Positions 55,718-63,944 are shown, counted from the first letter of the stretch. The stretch is 64,000 bases of DNA from Geomonas oryzisoli (GCF_018986915.1 NZ_CP076723.1:3195501-3259500); one strand, 5' to 3'. A program made the numbers and translations. Notes: generated from the letters alone by a model not told the origin.

Positions 55718-55741
55718 GTAACAAACCTCCTGTGTGAGCCG

Positions 55742-55826
55742 GAGGGGGACTGGCTCCGCCAGGTGCCAGTCCCCTTGGTACTTGCGAGGGAGGGGGGACT
55801 GGCTCCGCAGGTGCCAGTCCCCTTAG
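55742..55826. repeat. REP-like element copy 5 (two arms in tandem)
   Basis: GGGGACTGGCTCCGCCAGG... at about 55745 and GGGGACTGGCTCCGCAGG... at about 55795, each itself palindromic (GGGGACTGGC ... GCCAGTCCCC), between aorB and aorC. Confidence 0.8.
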
Positions 55827-55860
55827 TGCTTGAGTAAGGTGGCTGAGCTGAAAGAAGCGG

Positions 55861-57663
55861 CTACGAAAGCCCGAGCGCCTTCACCTTCTCCGCGCTGGGG
55901 ATCCCCTCATCCCACCCCCGGACCCGGTAGTACTCCGACAGCATCTCGGGAAGGCGCGACACCGCCCCCTTCATGGGCCCGTCCGGCAGCGGCTCGCTGA
56001 GGATGCGCCTGGGCAGGGTGTCCTGGGACGGGTCGATCCCCGCCTTCAGGTTGAAGAGCCGCTCCATGGTGTAGATCCGGTCCCCCGCCTCCATCATCTG
56101 CTCCTCGGTGAAGGCGTGCCCGGTCGCCGCGTTGAAGAGCTTCGTCACCTGCGGGATGCCGATGGCGAAGGTGGTGAACAGGCAGACCCCGGCGGAATCG
56201 ACCACCGCGGTGACGTCCTGGAACGCCTTGGCCCAGGCGGCCTTACCCTCGATAGCCTCAGGGTCGAGCTTTTCCGGTACCCCGAGGATCTCCGGCGACA
56301 CCAGGTAGCCGCGCACGTGGCAGGCGCCGCGGTTGCTGGTCGCGTACTCGAGCCCCATCCCCTGGATGGCGCGGCCGTCGTAGGCGGGAAACTCCTGTTT
56401 CTTGACCGTCATGGACAGCTCCGGCGCCCCGCAGCTCTCGGCCAGCCGGTAGGAGCCAAGCCCCGCCCTCGTGCCGAACCCTTCCCCCTTGCCGGTCAGC
56501 TCCACCAGCCGGACCATGGCGTTGCCGTCGCCGAACCGAAGCGGCATCCCGGTATCGGCGTCGCTCAAGAGCCCCTTCTCGTACAGCTCCATGGCGCAGG
56601 CCACCGTCGATCCCATGGTGATGGTGTCCATGCCGTACTCGTCGCACAGGTAGTTGGCCTTGACGATGGCGGCCAAGTCGGACACGCCGCAGGCCGCCCC
56701 CAGCGACCACAGGGTCTCGTATTCCGGCCCCTCCCCGCTGCCGGAGAAGCGCGGCTCGGCGAGCCTCGTCACCCGCCCGCAGCCGATGACGCACCCCATG
56801 CACCCCTTGTTGCGCTTCAGGAAAGTCTGGGCCAGACGCTCACCCGAAATATCCTCGGCCTTGTCGAAGGTCCCGCACTGCGAGTTGCGGGTGGGAAGCG
56901 CGCCGCTTTGGTTGATGATGTTGACCAGCACCGCCGTCCCCAGGGCCGGGAGCCCCTCCGCGGAAACCGGGTGCTGGCGCAGCATCTTCAAGGTCTCCCG
57001 GGCGCCGTCGCGAAAGGCCGCGCGGTCGGCCGCCGTCACGCCGCCGGTCCCGCGTACCGCCACGGCCTTCAGGTTCTTGCTCCCCATCACCGCGCCCACG
57101 CCGCTTCTCCCCGCGGCGCGGTGCTTGTCGTTCACGATGCAGGCGAAATGAACCAGCTTCTCCCCGGCCGGACCGATGCAGGCCACTTTGGCGTCGCCGT
57201 GGAACTCGGCGCGGATGGCATCTTCCGTCTGGTCGGTGGTCTTGCCCCACAGGTGCGAGGCGTCGGCCAGTTCCGCCGTGTCGTTGTGGATTTTCAGGTA
57301 AAGAGGCGTCTCCGCCCTCCCCTCGATGATGACCAGGTCGTAGCCTGCGTACTTCAGTTCGCAGGGGAAATAGCCTCCCGAATTGGAGCAGGCGATGGTG
57401 CCGGTGAGCGGAGACTTGGTCACCACCATGTACCGGCCGTTGGCCGCCCCGTAGGTGCCGGTGAGCGGCCCCGTGGCGAGGATCAGCTTGTTGCCGGGGG
57501 CGAGCGCGTCGATCGCCGGATCGACCTCGTCCATCAGGTACTTCGACGCCAGTCCGCGGCCGCCGACATAGGCGGCAGCCCACTCCAGGTTGAGCGGCTC
57601 TATGGTGCAGCTCTTCTCGGTCAGATTCACGCGCAGCAGTTTACCGTGCCAGCCGTTTCCCAT
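55861..57663 (-). CDS. aorB-like: Tungsten aldehyde:ferredoxin oxidoreductase (AorB-like)
   Basis: 600 residues, full length for the AOR family. The N-terminal domain (GNGWHGKLLRVNLTEKSCT, YVGGRGLASKYLMDE, PLTGTYGAANGRYMVVTKSPLTG) is highly conserved, as is the Fe-S/pterin region with GCMGCVIGCGR. The enzyme interconverts aldehydes and carboxylic acids at a W-bis-pterin. It lies 1 base after the Fe-S subunit gene, and aorC, aorD and aorE follow, so this is probably a NAD-linked AorABC complex. Confidence 0.93.
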   Translation of the reverse strand: MGNGWHGKLLRVNLTEKSCTIEPLNLEWAAAYVGGRGLASKYLMDEVDPAIDALAPGNKLILATGPLTGTYGAANGRYMVVTKSPLTGTIACSNSGGYFPCELKYAGYDLVIIEGRAETPLYLKIHNDTAELADASHLWGKTTDQTEDAIRAEFHGDAKVACIGPAGEKLVHFACIVNDKHRAAGRSGVGAVMGSKNLKAVAVRGTGGVTAADRAAFRDGARETLKMLRQHPVSAEGLPALGTAVLVNIINQSGALPTRNSQCGTFDKAEDISGERLAQTFLKRNKGCMGCVIGCGRVTRLAEPRFSGSGEGPEYETLWSLGAACGVSDLAAIVKANYLCDEYGMDTITMGSTVACAMELYEKGLLSDADTGMPLRFGDGNAMVRLVELTGKGEGFGTRAGLGSYRLAESCGAPELSMTVKKQEFPAYDGRAIQGMGLEYATSNRGACHVRGYLVSPEILGVPEKLDPEAIEGKAAWAKAFQDVTAVVDSAGVCLFTTFAIGIPQVTKLFNAATGHAFTEEQMMEAGDRIYTMERLFNLKAGIDPSQDTLPRRILSEPLPDGPMKGAVSRLPEMLSEYYRVRGWDEGIPSAEKVKALGLS

Positions 57664-57664
57664 A

Positions 57665-58144
57665 TCACACCTCCCCCTGTCCGTCTTTCATGGTTCTGGC
57701 GAATCGCAACACCTTCTCCCGCAAGGGAAGGTCCTCCTCCGAATACATCAGGCAGTGGGTCGGGCAGAATGCGACGCACTCCGGGAAATCGTTACCGCAC
57801 AGGTTGCACTTGTCAGCCTTGCCGGTCTCGTCGAGATACTTGATCATCCCGAACGGGCAGGCGCTGACACAGGTACGGCAGCCGACGCACTTCATCTCGT
57901 CGACGGTGACGATGCCCGAGGCGACGTCCTTGTCGATGGCCCCCTTCGGGCAGGCCTTCAGACACCACGGATCGTTGCACTGCATGCAGGTGACGGTGAT
58001 GAACTGGGCCTCGTCCATGAACACCTCGTTCACGATGCGGGACTTGCTCGGGGCGAACTCGCCTCGATGCTTGAAGGAACAGGACATCTCGCAGTTCTTG
58101 CACCCGATGCACTTGGACGGCTCGACGCGAATCAACTTCTGCAT
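57665..58144 (-). CDS. aorA-like: Polyferredoxin electron-transfer subunit (AorA-like)
   Basis: 159 residues of DmsB/HycB type with cysteine runs for four [4Fe-4S] clusters: CIGCKNCEMSC, CMQCNDPWCLKACP, CVGCRTCVSACP and CNLCGND...CVAFCP. In the Aromatoleum AOR complex this kind of subunit forms the electron wire between AorB protomers and the FAD subunit. GGGAGG lies about 6 bases before the ATG. Confidence 0.9.
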   Translation of the reverse strand: MQKLIRVEPSKCIGCKNCEMSCSFKHRGEFAPSKSRIVNEVFMDEAQFITVTCMQCNDPWCLKACPKGAIDKDVASGIVTVDEMKCVGCRTCVSACPFGMIKYLDETGKADKCNLCGNDFPECVAFCPTHCLMYSEEDLPLREKVLRFARTMKDGQGEV

Positions 58145-58200
58145 GCTGTAACCTCCCTCTTTGGATGTCTTCTGCAGCTATGTGGGATGAAGCGATGAGC

Positions 58201-58269
58201 AGGTTGTCACAGTGATCCGGGGCTTGAAGCAGCAGACAACCTCCTGACAGTTTCCATGGAAGTACTGTC
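58201..58269. promoter_or_regulatory. Inverted repeats upstream of the aor operon
   Basis: AGGTTGTC (58201-58208) with its perfect complement (58235-58242), then GACAGT-TTCCATGGAA-gt-ACTGTC (58246-58269), whose core is a 10-bp palindrome. They may be operator or leader-RNA structure. No clear -10/-35 or sigma-54 promoter was found here. The remainder of the 58145-58489 gap holds the terminator listed next. Confidence 0.45.
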
Positions 58270-58377
58270 GCAGGACAAACGGAACAACTATTACATAACT
58301 TTAAAAAATATCCAGTTCGCGCCGTCCCCCAGAGGAAAGACAGTGAGAGCGTTCGTTTCACACAACGCCCCCACACG

Positions 58378-58413
58378 ACAAAAGGCTTATCTCGCCGGAG
58401 ATAAGCCTTTTGT
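58378..58413 (-). terminator. Terminator of the Gly-rich exported protein gene
   Basis: A perfect 16-bp stem (ACAAAAGGCTTATCTC and complement) with a 4-base loop, about 75 bases past the stop at 58490. T-rich in both directions. Confidence 0.85.
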
Positions 58414-58489
58414 TCTGTTCTGTGAGTTCCGCGGCCGGACAAGTTGTCCCTTGCCCGTCAACGCATCGCTCCGCTGCGCTTTTTACCCT

Positions 58490-58840
58490 CTAGGGAGCGG
58501 CCGGAGTCGCGCCCTGCCCCGCCCCCTGCTGCATGGCGGCCGCCCTGTCCTTCATCGTTTGCTGCATGGAGGTCTTCGTTTTGGACGCTGCCATGCTGGT
58601 GTGCGTCCCCTTGGGTCCGCCGGCCATGCCGCCCGATGCGGCACCGGACATGCCGGCATTCATTCCTGCTCCCGTGCCGGTCCCCGCACCGGTTCCTGTA
58701 CCGGTACCCGCACCCGTTCCGGCGCCATGACCGGCACCGTGGCCGGCGCCCCCTCCCATCCCGCCCCGGGCCATGCCCTGGGTGGCAAATGAAAGCAGGG
58801 TCATCGCGGTCACCGCATAAATCGCCAACGTTCTTTTCAT
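58490..58840 (-). CDS. Small exported Gly/Ala/Thr-rich protein
   Basis: 116 residues from ATG 58840 (AGGAG 8 bases upstream) with a signal peptide (LAIYAVTAMTLLSFATQGMA). The mature part starts with GMGGGAGHGAGHGAG and GTGAGTGTG-type repeats, followed by a Lys/Gln/Met-containing tail. Low complexity; disordered. Monocistronic, with its own terminator. Function unknown. Confidence 0.65.
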   Translation of the reverse strand: MKRTLAIYAVTAMTLLSFATQGMARGGMGGGAGHGAGHGAGTGAGTGTGTGAGTGTGAGMNAGMSGAASGGMAGGPKGTHTSMAASKTKTSMQQTMKDRAAAMQQGAGQGATPAAP

Positions 58841-59098
58841 GGTTCGCACTCCTTTGAAGGGATTGTTCTGCTGTCCCTGTTTCTACACAAGCCGTGCCAT
58901 GCCCGCCCCGTTTCGCCGCCGGTTGTCATTACCGACGGTTACCGCGGCGTACCCGCCCGCCTCCCCCCAAAGTCGGTGCAAACCGTTTCACTCGAAGTGA
59001 GAGCTTTTGCACATCGAGCTGTTACGCGGTGCGCCTTGACCTTCCCCTTGTCCTCCCCATCCACCCTTTTCGTTTGGCACCAGCCGGCGCGGGTTTCA

Positions 59099-60331
59099 CT
59101 ACTCACAGCCCAACTGCTCCGAATAATGCCTTTTGTAGCAATCCGGGCAGATGCCGTGGCTGAACTGGGCATCCGAGTTTTCCGTCAGGTACGTCTCCAG
59201 TTGCTCCCAACTCTCGTTGTTGTCATGGATCTTCTTGCAGTGCATGCAGATGGAGATCATCCCCTCGAGACTCTTGGTCCTCGCCAGGGTTTCCTGGAGT
59301 TCCTCCTTCTGCCTGGTGAGCAGTTCCTGCTGCCGCTTTTGTTCAGAGATGTCGGTGACGGAAAAGACCACGAAGGAATCAGGCACACCGGGGAACACGG
59401 GCACGGCATGATCCAGGGCCCAGAACTTCTCGCCGTTTTGCCGCACGTATTCGACCTCCCCCCAGAAGAACCCGAACCTTTCGATGCTCGCGTACATCTC
59501 CCTGCCGTATTCCCTGTATTTCTGCTCGCTCTCAAACAGGCACGCTGCCGTACGCCCCACGAGCGCCCCCGGCGCAAAGCCGAACATGACGTCGATGGCA
59601 GGGTTGCAGCGGTAGATGACGCGGTCTTTCATGATGCAAAGCCCCGTGGGGAGCGCCTCCAGTATGGCGTGCTGTTCCCTGGATAGTGCGCAGACCGCCT
59701 GGTCCGCTTCCTCCTTGGTGAGCAGCAGGATTCCGAAGCCGTTGATGAGGAGCGCCGCCAGCATGGTGAGAAAGGACGCCTTCTGGATCAGGTTGTCGGT
59801 GAAGAGGTGGAATTCACTGCTGGAAAAGGCCAGAACGCTCCTGGTGGCGATGATGAGGGCGACGAAACAGATGCTCCAGCCAAGAGTGATACGCAGGGGC
59901 GACCTCTTGACCTGGCGCCGGAGTAGAACCCACCCCGTTGCGGCGAAGAACGAGGCGGCGGTGAAGGAGGCGGCGGCGATGCGCAGCTTGCTTTCGAGCG
60001 GAGTGACGACAGCGCATATGGCGATGACGGCAATGAAGGAAGCGGTGCGGAACTTCTGGGCGAGCGCCAGTCCCGCAATGCGAAGGATGGCCCATGTTTC
60101 GTAGGCGATGCCGAGGATCAGGATTATGTTGCCGACGGTGAAACTGAGGACAACGGGCAGGGTACCCCGCCAATACAGGAGAAACCAGCCGATGGACTGC
60201 AACAGTTTGCCACGGGTCCAATCGCTGTTTCTTTGTTCTGTCGCCTCGGCTCGCTGAAAGATATAAAGCACCGAACAGAAGATGGCGTTACCAAACGACA
60301 ATGCAAGGATCAGTGTCTTAATATCCATCAT
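59099..60331 (-). CDS. 7TM-type membrane sensor with PAS domain and C-terminal Cys-rich module
   Basis: About 410 residues; start taken at ATG 60331, uncertain because no strong ribosome site exists. Seven or so spans in residues 1-215, a PAS domain (about 220-335; AILEALPTGLCIMKDRVIYRCNPAIDVMFG), coiled coil, then a module with MISICMHCKKIHDNNESW and FSHGICPDCYKRHY. That last module, known at the ends of many PAS proteins, has four cysteines (CxxC x2) that could bind metal. There is no kinase, GGDEF or methyltransferase output, so signalling must go through a partner. Confidence 0.75.
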   Translation of the reverse strand: MMDIKTLILALSFGNAIFCSVLYIFQRAEATEQRNSDWTRGKLLQSIGWFLLYWRGTLPVVLSFTVGNIILILGIAYETWAILRIAGLALAQKFRTASFIAVIAICAVVTPLESKLRIAAASFTAASFFAATGWVLLRRQVKRSPLRITLGWSICFVALIIATRSVLAFSSSEFHLFTDNLIQKASFLTMLAALLINGFGILLLTKEEADQAVCALSREQHAILEALPTGLCIMKDRVIYRCNPAIDVMFGFAPGALVGRTAACLFESEQKYREYGREMYASIERFGFFWGEVEYVRQNGEKFWALDHAVPVFPGVPDSFVVFSVTDISEQKRQQELLTRQKEELQETLARTKSLEGMISICMHCKKIHDNNESWEQLETYLTENSDAQFSHGICPDCYKRHYSEQLGCE

Positions 60332-60451
60332 GTTTCCGAACTTGAGAGTGAGCGACTGTGTGAGCGAATTGGACACTGAAGATTATCAGCTGCAGCACCA
60401 ATTCACAACACGCCGAACCGTTACCTATAGTACCCAAGATAATGAAACAGT

Positions 60452-60500
60452 GACCAAAAGAAAAAGGCCCGCCCCGCATGAGACAAGCCTTTCTCCTTTC
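60452..60500 (-). terminator. Probable terminator of the lipoprotein operon
   Basis: On the minus strand AAAGGC ... GCCTTTTTCTTTT: a short stem with a GC-rich loop and T-rich tail, just after the stop at 60522. Confidence 0.45.
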
Positions 60501-60521
60501 TATGTACCGGCCGCGCCGGTT

Positions 60522-61142
60522 TTACTTCACGGTGTAGTTGATGACGGAGCTACCGCCGCAGGAATAGGTGAGCTCCCTGGTGACCATTTTGGAGATGGTG
60601 CCGGTTTCGGTATCCATCCTGCGCGCAAAGATGAGCACCTTGTCGTTGCTCAGGTAGGTATAGGTGCCGACCACCGCCTCGGGCTGCTGGTACTCGTTTT
60701 TCTTCACCTCGGTGGCCCTGCGCGTCAGCACCACCAGCCCGTTTTCTGACAGTTTGAAGTACTTGGCGAACTCCGCCTGCACGATCTTGTAGCAGCACAC
60801 CGAGTTCAGCCCGCCTCGCATCAACTCGCCCATGAGCATCCCCGACTGGCTCGGGACGAGGCTTTGCAGGTCGGCGAAGTCGGTCACCATCACCGTCGCC
60901 CTCCCTCCGGGCTCCTCCTGGCAGGAGGCGGGCGCCCCGCATGTCTGGCGGTCGGCACACTTGTCTGTACACAGCTCCAGGGCCATGTCGTGGAACAGGG
61001 TCTTCATATCGGTCGCGTCAAGCAGCATGGGCAAGGTCTTGTTGTGGCAGTCCCCGCCCACCGTAATGGGAAGGGTCCCCGCGCATCCCGTCAGCAACGA
61101 ACCGGCGATGAAGGCAAGAAGCATCAGGCGCAGAGGCTTCAT
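60522..61142 (-). CDS. FlgO-family outer-membrane lipoprotein
   Basis: 206 residues with a lipobox (LLTGCAG, Cys20). Cys-rich segment after it (CHNK, CTDKCADRQTCGAPASC), then the FlgO-like domain (SGMLMGELMRGGL, AEFAKYFKLSENGLVVLTRRATEV, VVGTYTYLSNDKVLIFARRMDTETG). FlgO of Vibrio is an outer-membrane protein needed for flagellar rotation, but relatives occur outside flagellar loci. ATG overlaps the stop of the gene upstream (61139-61142). No flagellar genes are nearby. Confidence 0.8.
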   Translation of the reverse strand: MKPLRLMLLAFIAGSLLTGCAGTLPITVGGDCHNKTLPMLLDATDMKTLFHDMALELCTDKCADRQTCGAPASCQEEPGGRATVMVTDFADLQSLVPSQSGMLMGELMRGGLNSVCCYKIVQAEFAKYFKLSENGLVVLTRRATEVKKNEYQQPEAVVGTYTYLSNDKVLIFARRMDTETGTISKMVTRELTYSCGGSSVINYTVK

Positions 61143-61873
61143 TTGCGAGTCCCCTCGCCTAACGTACTCTGGCCGCCCCAGCAGGTCGGGATGTCCCGGC
61201 AGCTGTAGGGGGTGTCACCGACGATCTTCATGGTGCTCAGCTTGTCCTCGCGGAAGAGCAGGCTGTCGACGTAGTGGTTCCTGGGGAGATGGATCTGCCC
61301 TGAGGAAATCACCAGGCCGGTGCCGATGTCCATGACCCTCGCGTTGACGATGAGATGGTTGTCGGCAACGGAATAGGTTCCGGTGACCACCCCGCCGATC
61401 TTGTACAGGGCGCGGATCTTCTGTATGTCGCGGCTCAGGGAAAACTCCCCCTGTTCGTTCACGGTGGTGTCCTTGGCAAGCCGTACCTCGTAGACCTTCC
61501 ACTTGCGCACCTGGAGTTCGTGGATGACATCCTCGGCGATCAGACGCCCGAACGAGGTGGTCTCGTTGAGGTTGTCGAGATTCACGAAGCTCGTGACGAT
61601 GAAGGTGTTCTCCAGGCTCTTCCTGTCGGCGTTTCTCTCCAACTGGTCGGTCATGAAGATCATGCGGGCGTTGAATTTGCCCACCTGTGTCAGGCTCTCC
61701 TGGACCTGCAGCGGCTCGTCCACGATGTAGCGCTGGTCCGAGGCGAGGCTCTCCCTCTGGTAGCTGTCGGCGTCTTTGTGCATGGGACCGGGGCACATGG
61801 TGGCCGAGTTGGCGCATGCCGAACAAACCCCGATCGCGGCGGCCAGTACCAAAGCCTTCGCTGCGTATCTCAT
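61139..61873 (-). CDS. FlgO-like outer-membrane lipoprotein, second paralogue
   Basis: 244 residues with a lipobox (VCSACAN, Cys20). Contains the same FlgO-type blocks (FGRLIAEDVIHELQVRKWKVYEVRLAK, VVTGTYSVADNHLIVNARVMDIGTGLV). Overlaps both neighbours by 4 bases. Probably forms a complex with the downstream paralogue. Confidence 0.78.
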   Translation of the reverse strand: MRYAAKALVLAAAIGVCSACANSATMCPGPMHKDADSYQRESLASDQRYIVDEPLQVQESLTQVGKFNARMIFMTDQLERNADRKSLENTFIVTSFVNLDNLNETTSFGRLIAEDVIHELQVRKWKVYEVRLAKDTTVNEQGEFSLSRDIQKIRALYKIGGVVTGTYSVADNHLIVNARVMDIGTGLVISSGQIHLPRNHYVDSLLFREDKLSTMKIVGDTPYSCRDIPTCWGGQSTLGEGTRK

Positions 61874-62160
61874 AGGTCACCCCCCTCGCGTCCGATCTCG
61901 GTGCGCGGCAGCAGGATGTACTCCACGCGGTTGGACATGTACTCGAACTGCTTCAGCCGGTAGGACACCGGGTAGTCCCGGTTGATGTTGGGGCACCAGT
62001 TGTCCCAGGTCACGTTGTACCCGTCGCGGAAGCAGAGCGAATCGGTGGTGCAGGGAATGAAGGCGCGGCTCCTGACACCGTCATTGATTACGACGGGAGT
62101 AGTTGTGGCACAGCCTGCCACCGCTGCTGACAGCAACACGAGATAGACCAGTCGTTTCAT
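61870..62160 (-). CDS. Small lipoprotein, first gene of the FlgO-like operon
   Basis: 96 residues with a lipobox (AVAGCAT, Cys17). The short mature part has four further cysteines (PCTTDSLC, NWCPN). No domain recognised. Stop overlaps the ATG of the next gene (ATGA), making a three-gene translationally coupled unit. Confidence 0.7.
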   Translation of the reverse strand: MKRLVYLVLLSAAVAGCATTTPVVINDGVRSRAFIPCTTDSLCFRDGYNVTWDNWCPNINRDYPVSYRLKQFEYMSNRVEYILLPRTEIGREGGDL

Positions 62161-62309
62161 CGTCCCTCCTTGATGAAGTGAATTTGTCGACTGTTTGACC
62201 GACCTTTCCCCTCATCGGACCGAGGACGTGATACTTTAGTAAACACAGTGGCAGTTATCTCCCACTACTGACCACAAATCTCTCTGTGTTTCATGATGGT
62301 TGATTGATC

Positions 62310-62338
62310 TTGACAGCGGCGGCGTATGAGTGTAAGCA
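62310..62338 (+). promoter_or_regulatory. Possible promoter for the riboswitch transcript
   Basis: TTGACA (62310-62315), 17-base spacer, TAAGCA (62333-62338). The -35 is perfect, the -10 poor. Lies about 20 bases before the aptamer. Confidence 0.45.
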
Positions 62339-62354
62339 GGTGGAAAAAATCTAT

Positions 62355-62442
62355 GATAAACGATAATACTAAACCATTCGCGAGAATGGGGCGGAAAGCC
62401 TAAAGGGTCTCCACGAGACAGCCGGGTTGCCGAAATATCAGA
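62355..62442 (+). ncRNA. GEMM-I riboswitch aptamer, probably cyclic GMP-AMP (GEMM-Ib) type
   Basis: Contains the GEMM-I signature blocks in order: AAACCATTCG-CGAG-AATGGGGCG, GGAAAGCCTAAAGGGTCTCC, GAGACAGCCGGGTTGCCGAAA. The base matching G20 of the Vibrio c-di-GMP switch is A here (62368, in AATACTAAACC), the change known to favour 3',3'-cGAMP in Geobacter riboswitches. Followed directly by a terminator, then the MshEN-REC gene. Ligand choice is inferred from this base. Confidence 0.9.
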
Positions 62443-62466
62443 CGATATTCAGCCCCGGCTTTTTTG
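62420..62466 (+). terminator. Riboswitch expression platform: intrinsic terminator
   Basis: AGCCGGG (62420-62426), which is also the 3' part of the aptamer, can pair with CCCCGGCT (62453-62460), followed by a T-run. Ligand binding would keep the left strand in the aptamer and prevent termination, giving an ON switch. Confidence 0.82.
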
Positions 62467-62504
62467 CGTCCAGACGCGGCAGTCACGGCACCGAAAGGGA
62501 TCTC

Positions 62505-63371
62505 ATGGAGTTGGCACAGCAGGCGGCGCCGCACATCGAGCGCAGCACCAGGAAAAAGCTCGGGGAGATCTTCGTGGAGAGGGGGATACTTTCCGCCGTA
62601 ACCGTGGAGAGACTGGTCAGCTACGCGCGCAAGAAGGGAAAACGCTTCGGCACCGTGCTCGAGGAGTTGGAGCTGGTGACGCCGGAGGAACTGGCCCGGG
62701 CGCTGGCGCAGCAGCACAACATGAAGTTCCTGGGGGATTTCCACCGTTTCCGGTATGCCGATGACCTGCTCAGGATGATCCCCGTCAAGGCGGCCATGGC
62801 CAACCTGATCTTCCCGTTGAAGCTTCAGGACGGCAAGCTCGGCGTTGCCATCAGCGACCCCACGTTGTCAGATGTGCTGCGCGGCCTGGCCGAAGAGCAT
62901 CAGGTGGGCATCGTCCCCTACGTGGCCACTCACCGCGAAATCATGATAGCCATCAAGGTGCACTATCTCAAATCGGCCCCGGCTGCAGCCTCCGACAAGA
63001 AAAGCGTGTTGATCGTGGACGACGACCAGGCCGTGAGCCAGTTCATCAGTTCTTCGCTCCGGCGCAAGGGATACCACGTCGTCTGTGCCGGCGACGGCAT
63101 GGAAGCCTTCAAGGAGATCATGTCCAACCGCTTCGACCTGGTGATCACGGACAAGGAAATGCCCAAATTGAACGGCTACGCCGTATTGGAGAGTCTGCGC
63201 ACCTTCCCGGAGACCGCCAACGTCCCGGTGATCCTGATAACCTCCACGGCGACGGTGGACGAAGAGGCCACCGCCCTGCGCCGCGGCTTCTTCGATTTCA
63301 TCCCCAAGCCGCTGCGCGAAGCCACCCTCTCCGTGAAAGTCGAAAGGGCCCTCGCCATGGCCCAGTATTGA
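62505..63371 (+). CDS. MshEN (T2SS-E N-terminal) domain fused to a receiver, under riboswitch control
   Basis: 288 residues from ATG 62505 (AAGGG upstream); an earlier frame opening at 62427 lies inside the riboswitch terminator and is rejected. Residues about 12-155 form a MshEN-type domain with two tandem motif halves (KKLGEIFVERGILSAVTVERL and RFGTVLEELELVTPEELARALAQQ); such domains bind c-di-GMP in MshE. A receiver follows (about 165-288, VLIVDDDQ, phospho-Asp in DLVITDKEMPKLNG). No output domain, so it may act by protein contact. A nucleotide-binding protein behind a cyclic-dinucleotide riboswitch suggests linked second-messenger control. Confidence 0.85.
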   Translation: MELAQQAAPHIERSTRKKLGEIFVERGILSAVTVERLVSYARKKGKRFGTVLEELELVTPEELARALAQQHNMKFLGDFHRFRYADDLLRMIPVKAAMANLIFPLKLQDGKLGVAISDPTLSDVLRGLAEEHQVGIVPYVATHREIMIAIKVHYLKSAPAAASDKKSVLIVDDDQAVSQFISSSLRRKGYHVVCAGDGMEAFKEIMSNRFDLVITDKEMPKLNGYAVLESLRTFPETANVPVILITSTATVDEEATALRRGFFDFIPKPLREATLSVKVERALAMAQY

Positions 63372-63404
63372 GGAAACTCTCCGCTCCCGCCTCGATCAAC
63401 CTCG

Positions 63405-63944
63405 TCAAAGAGCCGTTCCCTGCCCGGGCAGCCACAATCGCGACAGGTCGGCGCCTTCGTGTTGCAGCAGTTTGATCTTTTTGTCGATGCCTCCTGCATA
63501 ACCGGTCAGGCTCCCATTGGTCCCCACCACCCGGTGACAGGGAATGATGATCGAGATCGGGTTGTGCCCCACAGCCCCGCCCACCGCCTGCGCGGACATG
63601 GTTGCCTTCCCTGTCTGAGCGGCGATCCTTTTAGCGATCTCGCCATACGTGAAGACTTTGCCGTAGGGGATCTCACACAGGATGTCCCAGACGGCCCTGC
63701 GGAACGATCCCCCTTTGGGTGCCAGGGGCAAGTCGGCGATGGCGGGCCTTTCCCCTCTGAAATAGGCGTCCAGCCACTGCCGCGCCGCGACAAGCGCCGG
63801 CAGATCCGGCTTTTCCTCGGTCCCTTCCTGCAGGCTCGCCGCAAAATATTTCTGTCCCTCCAGCCACAAACCCACCAGGCTGTCCCCATCGCTGGCGAGC
63901 ATGATTCCCCCCAAGGGGGAGGCATAACGCGCGACATACATCAT
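63405..63944 (-). CDS. ogt: Methylated-DNA--protein-cysteine methyltransferase
   Basis: 179 residues from ATG 63944 (GGAGG just upstream). Active-site motif IIIPCHRVVG with the methyl-accepting cysteine, Arg finger region SFRRAVWDILCEIPYGKVFTYGEIA. It repairs O6-alkylguanine by suicidal alkyl transfer. Ogt-type rather than Ada because no Ada zinc or AraC domain is present. Convergent with the MshEN-REC gene. Confidence 0.95.
   Translation of the reverse strand: MMYVARYASPLGGIMLASDGDSLVGLWLEGQKYFAASLQEGTEEKPDLPALVAARQWLDAYFRGERPAIADLPLAPKGGSFRRAVWDILCEIPYGKVFTYGEIAKRIAAQTGKATMSAQAVGGAVGHNPISIIIPCHRVVGTNGSLTGYAGGIDKKIKLLQHEGADLSRLWLPGQGTAL

Noticed and set aside
56116..57843. 575-codon plus-strand frame opposite the aldehyde oxidoreductase
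   Set aside because: Antisense to a full-length conserved AOR gene; composition is shadow-like.
62427..62504. Earlier start (TTG 62427) for the MshEN-REC protein
   Set aside because: It would place the start codon inside the riboswitch aptamer and terminator; ATG 62505 has its own AAGGG ribosome site.
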